From Bacteroidales bacterium (lineage in GTDB: Bacteria > Bacteroidota > Bacteroidia > Bacteroidales > UBA932), in assembly GCA_024683255.1 (NCBI GenBank), contig JAIKYL010000136.1, positions 1 through 11,994 of the forward strand: a stretch of 11,994 bases of DNA, written 5' to 3'. A model generated the notes under the pieces. That model had not been told where the DNA came from, searched no databases, and was given only the letters and a program-made list of their open reading frames with translations. Below are positions 6,666 through 11,994 of this stretch, one piece after another (the stretch's first letter is position 1; each line of letters begins with the position of its first letter). A program made the translations under genes and the position numbers.

Positions 6666-8471
6666 ATGCAAGATATTCGTAACATCGCTATTATTGCTCA
6701 CGTTGACCACGGCAAGACAACGTTGGTTGATCGGATGATCTATCAGGCCAACCTTGTCCGTCGGCCGGAAGATTTGGGCAATCTGATCCTGGACAACAAC
6801 GACCTGGAGCGTGAGCGCGGCATCACCATCCTCGCGAAGAACGTTTCCGTGACCTACAAGGGCGTGAAAATCAACATCATCGACACTCCCGGGCACAGTG
6901 ACTTCGGCGGTGAGGTGGAACGCGTGCTCAACATGGCCGACGGCGTGCTGCTGCTGGTGGACGCCTTTGAAGGCTGCATGCCGCAGACCCGTTTCGTCCT
7001 TAACAAGGCCATCGACATGGGCAAGAAGCCCATCGTGGTAATCAATAAGGTGGACAAGCCCAACTGCCGTCCGGACGAGGTGCAGGAAGAGGTTTTCGAG
7101 CTCATGTTCAACCTGGGCGCCAACGAGGACCAGCTGGAGTTCAAGACCATCTACGGCAGCGCCAAGCAGGGCTGGATGTCCACGGACTGGAAGAAACCCA
7201 CCAATGACATCACCGCCCTCCTGGACACCATCCTGGAAGAGATCCCTGCTCCGGAAATGAAGGAGGGAACGCCGCAGATGCTGGTTTCTTCCCTGGAATA
7301 CAGCCCGTACGTGGGCCGTATCGCCGTGGGCCGCATCACCCGTGGAACCCTTAAGACCGGCATGCCTGTTAGCCTTTGCAAGCGCTACGACATAGTGGAG
7401 AAGTCCAAGATCAAGCAGCTGATGGTGTTCGAAGGCCTGGGCAAGGCCAACGTGGACGAGGTCCAGTGCGGAGACATCTGCGCCGTTGTGGGCATTGAAG
7501 GCTTCGAAATCGGCGATACCATTGCCGATTGGGAGAATCCGGAGGCTCTGCCGCCCATCGCCGTAGATGAACCCACCATGAGCATGCTCTTCATGATCAA
7601 CAATTCGCCCTTCTTCGGCAAGGACGGTAAATTCGTGACCTCCCGTCACATAAAGGACCGTCTGGATAAGGAGCTGGAGAAGAACCTGGCCCTTCGCGTA
7701 AAGCCCGGCATCAATGCCGATTCCTTCGTGGTGTACGGCCGCGGCGTGCTGCACCTTTCGGTGCTCATCGAGACCATGCGCCGGGAAGGTTTTGAACTGC
7801 AGGTGGGCCAGCCGAAGGTACTGGACAAGACCATCAACGGCCAGCGCTGCGAACCCATAGAGGAGCTTTCCATCGAGGTGCCGGAGCAGTTTGTGGGCGC
7901 CGCCATTGAGCTAAGCACCCGCCGCAAGGGCGCGCTGGTGCGCATGGAACCGCGCGGAGACCGTACGCTGCTGGAATTTGAGATTCCCACCCGCGGCCTC
8001 ATGGGCCTTCGCTCCAACCTCCTCACTGCCACGCAGGGAGAAGCCGTTGTGGCTCACCGCTTCAAGGATTACCAGCCGTACAAGGGAGATATTGAGATGC
8101 GCACCAACGGTTCCCTGGTTTCCCTGGAGACCGGCGAGGCCATTGCATACTCCATGAACAAGCTGCTGGACCGCGGCCGATTCTTCGTGGAACCCGGTGA
8201 AGAGATTTACGGCGGCCAGGTTGTTGGTGAACACACCCGCGACAGGGACCTTAACATCAATATCTGCAAAACCAAGAAGCTCACCAACGTGCGTGCCTCC
8301 GGCAGTGACGAGAAGGTGGTGCTTCCTCCGGCCATTAAATTCTCCCTGGAAGAGGCGCTGGAGTATATCCAGGAAGACGAACTGGTGGAAATAACGCCGA
8401 ATCACATGCGTATGCGCAAGATTCAGCTGGATCCGCTGGACCGGAAGAGAAATTCGGTCACAGAGGATTGA
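6666..8471 (+). CDS. typA: TypA/BipA ribosome-associated GTPase
   Basis: Translational GTPase of the EF-G-like superfamily that binds 70S ribosomes and supports 50S assembly and growth under cold or other stress. The 601 residues match the family length. GTPase motifs are complete: AHVDHGKTT (residues 11-19, G1), ERGITI (G2), [14 protein letters not shown] (G3), NKVDKP (G4) and YGSAKQG (G5). EF-G-like domains and the TypA-specific C-terminal domain follow ([19 protein letters not shown], then the region ending in [12 protein letters not shown]). I chose ATG 6666 because the sequence [17 protein letters not shown] aligns with the normal N-terminus; an upstream in-frame GTG at 6627 would add 13 residues lying in the leader. 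Its TGA stop overlaps the -33 box of the next promoter. Long antisense open frames across it are shadows. Confidence 0.97.
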   Translation: MQDIRNIAIIAHVDHGKTTLVDRMIYQANLVRRPEDLGNLILDNNDLERERGITILAKNVSVTYKGVKINIIDTPGHSDFGGEVERVLNMADGVLLLVDAFEGCMPQTRFVLNKAIDMGKKPIVVINKVDKPNCRPDEVQEEVFELMFNLGANEDQLEFKTIYGSAKQGWMSTDWKKPTNDITALLDTILEEIPAPEMKEGTPQMLVSSLEYSPYVGRIAVGRITRGTLKTGMPVSLCKRYDIVEKSKIKQLMVFEGLGKANVDEVQCGDICAVVGIEGFEIGDTIADWENPEALPPIAVDEPTMSMLFMINNSPFFGKDGKFVTSRHIKDRLDKELEKNLALRVKPGINADSFVVYGRGVLHLSVLIETMRREGFELQVGQPKVLDKTINGQRCEPIEELSIEVPEQFVGAAIELSTRRKGALVRMEPRGDRTLLEFEIPTRGLMGLRSNLLTATQGEAVVAHRFKDYQPYKGDIEMRTNGSLVSLETGEAIAYSMNKLLDRGRFFVEPGEEIYGGQVVGEHTRDRDLNINICKTKKLTNVRASGSDEKVVLPPAIKFSLEEALEYIQEDELVEITPNHMRMRKIQLDPLDRKRNSVTED

Positions 8472-8497
8472 TTTTCCAAAAATAATTCGTATCTTTG
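8468..8497 (+). promoter_or_regulatory. Promoter of the DUF177-rpmF unit
   Basis: TTG at 8468-8470, then exactly 19 bp, then TATCTTTG at 8490-8497: a textbook Bacteroidota TTG-N19-TAnnTTTG promoter. The -33 TTG is shared with the last codon and the stop codon of typA. It lies 26 bp upstream of the chosen ATG at 8523, giving a very short leader and separating this unit from typA. Confidence 0.82.
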
Positions 8498-8522
8498 CAC
8501 CCCTTAATCTGTTTTTGTGGCA

Positions 8523-9038
8523 ATGAGCACTATGGTCATACCCTTGGACGATTGGGCTGCAGGAGAGCGGCAGTATCGCTTTCATGCAGATTTAGAGTTC
8601 TTTCAAACGTTTGACAACACAGAAATCCTGGACGCCGGCATTGAGGTGGAGGCTAAGGTGGTAAAGGCCGGTTCGCATAAGGTTACGGCAGATCTCCTGT
8701 TGCGCGGGACCGTCACGGTTCCCTGCGACCGCTGCCTGGAGCCGCTCACCCTGCCAGTAGAGGCGGAACCCCGTTTCCGGGTCCGGTTCGGTACTGGGGA
8801 AGAGGAACTTTCCGAGGATGGAAGGGACATTCTCCCGCTGGGTGCCACGGACAGGGAGTTGGACTTGGCGCAGGCTGTATACGATTATGTATGCCTGTCG
8901 CTTCCGCTCCAACGGGTGCATCCGGAAGGCGGATGCAACCCGGACACCGTCCGGTTTCTGGGTCAGGGGCCTAAGGACGAGGAGGCTGCCCCGAGCAGCC
9001 CGTTCGCGGCTCTGAAAGGACTTTTAAAAGATAATTAA
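8523..9038 (+). CDS. DUF177 / YceD-family protein
   Basis: A 171-residue protein of the DUF177 (YceD) family. Members occur beside rpmF across bacteria and have been linked to 23S rRNA and large-subunit biogenesis in some lineages; the exact role in Bacteroidota is not known. The diagnostic region is VPCDRCLEPLTLPVEAEPRFRV (visible Cys pair CDRC at about residues 74-77), followed by DRELDLAQAVYDYVCLSLPLQRVHPEGGC, the typical acidic-hydrophobic motif near the C-terminus. ATG 8523 was chosen because it fits the promoter at 8468-8497; an in-frame GTG at 8517 is less likely, and ATG 8532 is another option. It is 20 bp from rpmF and almost certainly cotranscribed with it. Confidence 0.88.
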   Translation: MSTMVIPLDDWAAGERQYRFHADLEFFQTFDNTEILDAGIEVEAKVVKAGSHKVTADLLLRGTVTVPCDRCLEPLTLPVEAEPRFRVRFGTGEEELSEDGRDILPLGATDRELDLAQAVYDYVCLSLPLQRVHPEGGCNPDTVRFLGQGPKDEEAAPSSPFAALKGLLKDN

Positions 9039-9058
9039 ACATATAAAAGATATAAACA

Positions 9059-9241
9059 ATGGCACATCCTAAACACAAACTCTCCAAGCAGAGAAGAGAC
9101 AAGCGTCGTACTCATGACTTCGCTCCTGTTCCCACGCTGGCAACCTGCCCCAACTGCGGCGCTACGGTGATGTATCACCGCGTTTGCCCGGAGTGCGGTT
9201 ACTACCGTGGTCGTCAGATCATTGAGAAGAGCGCCGAATAA
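9059..9241 (+). CDS. rpmF: Large ribosomal subunit protein bL32
   Basis: A small basic protein of 60 residues and a structural component of the 50S subunit. The sequence starts MAHPKHKLSKQRRDKRR, the classic bL32 opening, and contains a zinc-ribbon with Cys30, Cys33, Cys43 and Cys46 (CPNC and CPEC), so this is the zinc-binding form. The leader is A-rich with no strong Shine-Dalgarno site, as is common in Bacteroidota. It follows the DUF177 gene in the usual order. The usual next genes (fabH or plsX) are absent; a tRNA-Arg gene starts 18 bp after the stop. Confidence 0.97.
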   Translation: MAHPKHKLSKQRRDKRRTHDFAPVPTLATCPNCGATVMYHRVCPECGYYRGRQIIEKSAE

Positions 9242-9250
9242 GCGCTTTTT
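9230..9250 (+). terminator. Weak terminator or attenuator at the rpmF stop
   Basis: AGCGC (9230-9234) pairs with GCGCT (9242-9246) around a 7-nt loop that contains the TAA stop, followed by TTTTTCTTTT. The 5-bp stem is short, and its left arm lies in the final rpmF codons, so translating ribosomes could block it. It may only attenuate transcription into tRNA-Arg, which has no room for its own full promoter. Confidence 0.4.
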
Positions 9251-9259
9251 CTTTTGGAT

Positions 9260-9331
9260 GGCCTCATAGTTCAACGGATAGAACGGAAGTTTCCTAAACT
9301 TTAAATCGAGGTTCGATTCCTCGTGGGGCTA
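9260..9331 (+). tRNA. tRNA-Arg (anticodon CCT)
   Basis: A 72-nt cloverleaf. The acceptor is GGCCTCA with TGGGGCT (G-T at the first pair) and discriminator A. The D-stem is GTTC/GAAC and the anticodon stem GAAGT/ACTTT with loop TTCCTAA, giving anticodon CCT, which reads AGG. The T-stem is CGAGG/CCTCG with loop TTCGATT. CCA is not encoded. It lies 18 bp after rpmF and is probably cotranscribed. The last 15 nt before the final two bases recur as an inverted copy at 9373-9387. Confidence 0.96.
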
Positions 9332-9366
9332 CGAAAAACGCCAGGCTTTAGGGCCTGGCTTTTTCG
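9332..9366 (+). terminator. Intrinsic terminator after tRNA-Arg
   Basis: GCCAGGC (9340-9346) pairs with GCCTGGC (9353-9359) around a TTTAGG loop, followed by five T at 9360-9364. Flanking CGAAAAA and TTTTTCG extend the stem with one bulge. It follows the tRNA 3' end directly and would also work in the minus direction as an A/T-symmetric hairpin. Confidence 0.88.
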
Positions 9367-9611
9367 ATATACGCCCCACGAGGAATCTGGCGCCCTTGGC
9401 GCCGATTCATCCACGTTACCCCCACCCAAACCCTCCCCTCGGGGGAGGGCTCCGCCGCAGAAGCGGCGGTGCGCCTGATGGCGCCTTCGGCCCTACCGGG
9501 CCTCCAACCCACTGCACAGCTTTCCTGTTTAGAGCTTGGATAATGTCGGAATAAACGGCGGAATAAAAGCTCTTATGTTACAAATTCTAATGTTGCAAAT
9601 TTGAAACCTGC
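9367..9611. other. Hairpin-rich intergenic region between tRNA-Arg and guaD
   Basis: No gene is seen. In order: an inverted copy of the tRNA-Arg 3' end (9373-9387); an 11-bp bulged hairpin GAATC(T)GGCGCC / GGCGCCGATTC (9383-9408); the 39-bp dispersed repeat in reverse orientation (9412-9450); then three short hairpins, CCGCCGC-AGAA-GCGGCGG (9452-9469), GCGCC-TGAT-GGCGC (9471-9484) and GGCCC-TACC-GGGCC (9489-9502). The rest is AT-rich, with direct repeats CGGAATAAA and ATGTT(A/G)CAAATT. The GC-rich part looks like a composite REP-type element. guaD transcription (-) runs into it. Confidence 0.75.
9412..9450 (-). repeat. 39-bp dispersed hairpin/G-rich repeat, copy B
   Basis: The exact reverse complement of 811-849 (39 of 39 positions by eye). 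The G-rich strand is the minus strand here, so in both places the G-rich side faces the same way relative to the repeat but opposite ways on the chromosome. It lies downstream of guaD and tRNA-Arg, which converge, just as copy A lies between converging genes. Confidence 0.85.
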
Positions 9612-10889
9612 CTACTTTTCCGTGGGTTCCGGGACTTCCTGGCCGCGGCAGAAGCGGTGGATTATCTGGCGGTCGTCGCCCAAATAGATGTAGCGTTCAA
9701 GGCGGTGAGGCAGGGAATACTCTTCCGGGTGCAGGATGTCGTCGTTGATAACAAGGGCGTCAAAATCGTAGCCGGGTTCGAAGCTGCCCACCTTGCCGAA
9801 GAAGCTGCCGGCACTCTTGGTGGCAATCCAGAAGACTTCCGGCAGGGTGAGGAAGGCCTTGCTGTGATCCAGCTGGTAATGCATCTTGCTAACCTGGATG
9901 GCATATACCAGCATGCGGAACATGTTCAAGTCGTGTCCGCCGCTGATGTCACTTCCCAATCCCACGCGCAAGCCTTCGTCCAGGAAGGAGCGGACGGGTG
10001 CGATACCCGAGGAAAGGTTGAAGTTGGACGTGGGGCAGTGGGCCACCATTACGCCGTTCCGCTTCATGAGTTCCAGTTCACTGCCATGCGTCCACACGCA
10101 GTGGGCCATGATGGTGGGCGTCTGGCCGAAGAGGCCGTAACGGTTATAGGCATCGCCATAGCTTGTGCTCTCTTTCTCCAGTTCGGCCACCCATTCTATT
10201 TCCGACACATTCTCCGACAGATGCGACTGTACGGGCAGATGATAGCGGCCAGCCAGTTCTCCGCAGGCTTGCAGCAGCTCCGGCGTGCAGGAAGGGACGA
10301 AGCGCGGGGTGATAATCGGCCGCACCAGCGCATCCGGCCGGTTGAATTCGGCAATGAGCTCTTCGTTGCCCCGGACGGCGGCTTCCACGTCTTCGCAGAG
10401 CGCATCCGGGCAGTTGCGGTTCATGGCGACCTTGCCCACCAGGGCACCCATGCCGGCCTCCTGGTACAGTTTCATCAGCAGGCGGGTACTCTCCGTATGG
10501 ACGGTGCCGAAGACCACGCTGCGCATGGTGCCGAACAGCCACTGGGTGTGCAGGAAACGCCGGTACATGCGTTCGGCATAATGGACATCGGCATACTTGG
10601 ACTCTTCCGGGAAGGTATAGTTCTGCAGCCACGGCAGCAGTTCCAGGTCCATGGCCACCCCCTGGTTGTGAACCTGCGGGGCATGTACATGCATGTCGTT
10701 CATGGCCGGAATGAGCAGTTTGTTGCCGAAGTCGATGACTTCCGCATCCTTACTATCCAGCGACTCCAGACTGGTGGAGACGGCTATTACGCGTCCCTCG
10801 GCGCCCACGGCCACATAGCCGTTTTCCAGCACCTCGAAATGGTCTTTTTCCTTTGTATAGAGGATATGGGCTTTATAGATCTTCTTCAT
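9612..10889 (-). CDS. guaD: Guanine deaminase (amidohydrolase superfamily)
   Basis: Zinc-dependent cytosolic hydrolase that converts guanine to xanthine and ammonia in purine salvage and breakdown. It has 425 residues from ATG 10889. An upstream in-frame GTG at 10898 is possible, but the ATG start MKKIYKAHILYTK is the more natural one. The amidohydrolase metal-site series is complete: MHVHAPQ with His67 and His69, QSHLSEN with His223 and catalytic Glu226, AHCVW with His263, and GSDISGG with Asp314. The MHVHAPQ, LLPWLQNYTFPEE and RFVPSC segments are characteristic of guanine deaminase rather than of cytosine deaminase or chlorohydrolases. It is transcribed away from the GH94 gene and is probably monocistronic. 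No xanthine or purine transport gene is in view. Confidence 0.9.
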   Translation of the reverse strand: MKKIYKAHILYTKEKDHFEVLENGYVAVGAEGRVIAVSTSLESLDSKDAEVIDFGNKLLIPAMNDMHVHAPQVHNQGVAMDLELLPWLQNYTFPEESKYADVHYAERMYRRFLHTQWLFGTMRSVVFGTVHTESTRLLMKLYQEAGMGALVGKVAMNRNCPDALCEDVEAAVRGNEELIAEFNRPDALVRPIITPRFVPSCTPELLQACGELAGRYHLPVQSHLSENVSEIEWVAELEKESTSYGDAYNRYGLFGQTPTIMAHCVWTHGSELELMKRNGVMVAHCPTSNFNLSSGIAPVRSFLDEGLRVGLGSDISGGHDLNMFRMLVYAIQVSKMHYQLDHSKAFLTLPEVFWIATKSAGSFFGKVGSFEPGYDFDALVINDDILHPEEYSLPHRLERYIYLGDDRQIIHRFCRGQEVPEPTEK

Positions 10890-10917
10890 TATGGGCACTT
10901 TGCTTGTTCCATATGGG

Positions 10918-10925
10918 CAAATTTA
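10918..10925 (-). promoter_or_regulatory. Likely guaD -7 box
   Basis: On the minus strand TAAATTTG matches TAnnTTTG exactly, 28 bp upstream of the guaD ATG. No clear TTG lies at 19-21 bp; the corresponding stretch is T-rich. It is back to back with the GH94 promoter box, 22 bp away. Confidence 0.5.
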
Positions 10926-10947
10926 CGAAAAAGTTACTGAAAATGTG

Positions 10948-10955
10948 TATATTTG
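10948..10955 (+). promoter_or_regulatory. Likely GH94 gene -7 box
   Basis: TATATTTG on the plus strand matches TAnnTTTG exactly and lies 25 bp upstream of the ATG at 10981, the same geometry as the DUF177 promoter. No good TTG -33 box is present at 19-21 bp, which may mean that an activator is needed. Confidence 0.58.
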
Positions 10956-10980
10956 AAGTGTAAAGATAAGACAGACGACA

Positions 10981-11994
10981 ATGGAGACATTCGGACATTT
11001 TGACGACGCTTCCCGCGAATATGTGATAACCAGGCCGGATACGCCCTGGCCCTGGATCAACTACATGGGTACGGAGGATTTCTTCTCCCTCATCTCCAAC
11101 ACTGCCGGCGGCTACTGCTTCTGCAAGGATGCCAAGTTCCGCCGCATCCTGCGTTACCGCTATAACGGCGTGCCCATGGATGCCGGCGGCCGGTATTATT
11201 ATATCAAGGATGGAAACTGCGTGTGGAATCCCGGCTGGAAGCCTTGCAAGACGCCGTTGGAGAGCTATGAGTGCCGGCATGGAATGGGCTATACCCGCAT
11301 CACGGGCCGGAGAGGCGGAATAGAGGCCGATACCCTTTTTTTCGTCCCCATCGGCCATCGCTGCGAGGTGCACCGTGTGCGGCTCACTAACACCGGCTGC
11401 GCGCCCAAGCGCATCCAGCTGTACTCTTTTGCCGAATGGTGCCTGTGGAATGCCTCTACGGATATGGAGAATTTCCAACGTAACCTTTCCACCGGAGAAG
11501 TGGAAGTGGAAGGGAGCGTCATCTACCACAAGACGGAATACCGTGAACGCCGGAACCATTATGCCTTCTTTGGCGTGAACCGGCCCTTCGACGGCTTCGA
11601 TACGGACCGGGAAACCTTCCTGGGCATGTATAACGGATTTGAAGCACCGCTTCAGGTGTTGGCAGGCAAGTCCGGCAATTCCCTGGCCCATGGGTGGAGC
11701 CCCATTGCCTCGCACCGTTTCGACGTAACCCTGGCGCCCGGCGCCACGGAGGAGTTCATTTTTGTGCTGGGGTATGTGGAGAACGAGCCGGAGGAGAAGT
11801 TTGAGATGCCCGGTCAGGCCGGGCATGACGAACGGTCCGTCATTCCCGGCTCAACCGGGAATCTCATCAACAAGGGCAAGGCCCTGGCCATGATGGAAGC
11901 TTTTTCCGCTCCGGCGCAGGTGGATGCCGCCTTTGCGCAGCTCAAAGCCTTCTGGGACGACCTTCTTTCCCGTTTCTCGGTGCAGTCCGCCGTG
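10981..11994 (+). CDS. GH94 cellobiose-phosphorylase-like enzyme, 3'-truncated by window edge
   Basis: An inverting disaccharide phosphorylase that would split a beta-glucoside such as cellobiose with phosphate into a sugar-1-phosphate and a free sugar, in the cytosol after uptake of beta-glucan fragments. The frame is open from ATG 10981 to the window end (338 codons). The start METFGHFDD...[19 protein letters not shown] and then [40 protein letters not shown] and [10 protein letters not shown] are strongly typical of cellobiose phosphorylase. Only the N-terminal beta-sandwich and the beginning of the helical linker are visible; family members have about 800 residues, and the catalytic Asp lies beyond the window. 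Cellobiose is the best guess, but cellodextrin or another GH94 specificity is possible. Residues 275-295 are encoded by a palindromic element (11803-11865) that appears to be an extra in-frame insertion. Confidence 0.9.
   Translation, partial: METFGHFDDASREYVITRPDTPWPWINYMGTEDFFSLISNTAGGYCFCKDAKFRRILRYRYNGVPMDAGGRYYYIKDGNCVWNPGWKPCKTPLESYECRHGMGYTRITGRRGGIEADTLFFVPIGHRCEVHRVRLTNTGCAPKRIQLYSFAEWCLWNASTDMENFQRNLSTGEVEVEGSVIYHKTEYRERRNHYAFFGVNRPFDGFDTDRETFLGMYNGFEAPLQVLAGKSGNSLAHGWSPIASHRFDVTLAPGATEEFIFVLGYVENEPEEKFEMPGQAGHDERSVIPGSTGNLINKGKALAMMEAFSAPAQVDAAFAQLKAFWDDLLSRFSVQSAV
11803..11865 (+). repeat. 63-bp palindromic element inside the GH94 coding region
   Basis: Two 28-bp arms (11803-11830 and 11838-11865) are reverse complements at 23 of 28 positions around a 7-bp loop. 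Each arm is itself a smaller palindrome, with CCCGG-type and CCGGG-type halves. The element is exactly 21 codons, begins on a codon boundary and contains no stop. It encodes residues from EMPGQAG through GSTGNL, between the last visible beta-sandwich strand ([12 protein letters not shown]) and the linker helix ([10 protein letters not shown]). In the cellobiose phosphorylases I know, these two parts are joined by only a few residues, so the segment looks like an insertion. Confidence 0.75.

Noticed and set aside
6528..7754. A 408-codon open frame antisense to typA
   Set aside because: It lies opposite an intact, highly conserved GTPase, has His/Val/Gly-rich mirror composition and no recognisable domain; GC-rich codon use keeps the antisense frame free of stops.
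9373..9387. An attachment-site (attL/attR) reading of the tRNA-Arg 3' end copy
   Set aside because: Integration into a tRNA gene leaves direct repeats, whereas this copy is inverted and only 43 bp away, with no integrase nearby.
811..9450. A composite transposon bounded by the inverted 39-bp repeats
   Set aside because: The enclosed genes are mostly housekeeping (hppA, tRNA-Leu, typA, rpmF), no transposase is present, and a third copy lies inside; dispersed REP-type copies explain it better.
9412..9502. A CRISPR array
   Set aside because: The hairpins differ in sequence and spacing; there are no regular direct repeats with unique spacers and no cas genes.
9657..10940. A 427-codon open frame antisense to guaD
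   Set aside because: It mirrors guaD almost end to end and has no recognisable motif, while guaD has every catalytic residue.
10873..11826. A 317-codon minus-strand open frame opposite the GH94 gene
   Set aside because: It overlaps both the GH94 gene, which is strongly recognisable, and the double promoter; its sequence looks like an antisense shadow.

Overview
The window looks like a chromosomal segment of a fairly GC-rich member of the Bacteroidales (Bacteroidota). Several signs point the same way: promoters with the TAnnTTTG -7 box (two of them with a correctly spaced TTG -33 box), A-rich leaders instead of strong Shine-Dalgarno sites, a K+-dependent membrane pyrophosphatase, a DUF3575 / FimB-Mfa2-like envelope operon, and tRNA genes without an encoded CCA end. 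The species cannot be named from the sequence alone.

Layout, left to right. The 3' part of deoC (deoxyribose-phosphate aldolase, +) converges on hppA (ion-pumping pyrophosphatase, -), with a bidirectional terminator and a 39-bp dispersed repeat between them. tRNA-Leu(CAG) (-) follows, with its own promoter and terminator. Next is a tightly overlapped three-gene minus-strand operon (6233 down to 3316): a lipoprotein with a HELAH metallopeptidase motif, a DUF3575 outer-membrane barrel, and a FimB/Mfa2-like lipoprotein. A 432-bp divergent intergenic region, with a perfect 12-bp inverted repeat and a variant of the dispersed repeat, separates it from typA (BipA GTPase, +). A strong promoter overlapping the typA stop drives a DUF177 (YceD) gene, rpmF (L32) and probably tRNA-Arg(CCU). 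The roughly 245 bp after that tRNA are packed with hairpins and include an exact inverted copy of the 39-bp repeat. guaD (guanine deaminase, -) and a GH94 cellobiose-phosphorylase-like gene (+, cut by the window edge) diverge from a 91-bp double promoter.

How the genes fit together: most are housekeeping. deoC and guaD salvage or degrade nucleosides and bases, hppA recovers energy from pyrophosphate, and typA, DUF177, rpmF and the tRNAs serve translation. The GH94 enzyme probably phosphorolyses a beta-glucan disaccharide. The accessory parts are the envelope operon and the repeats.

The strongest unusual signal is a 63-bp palindromic element inside the GH94 gene. It is exactly 21 codons long and appears to add a 21-residue segment at a domain boundary, like the intragenic palindromic elements known from Rickettsia. 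The second candidate for something undescribed is the self-contained metallopeptidase / DUF3575 / Mfa2-like operon, which has no fimbrillin gene beside it.
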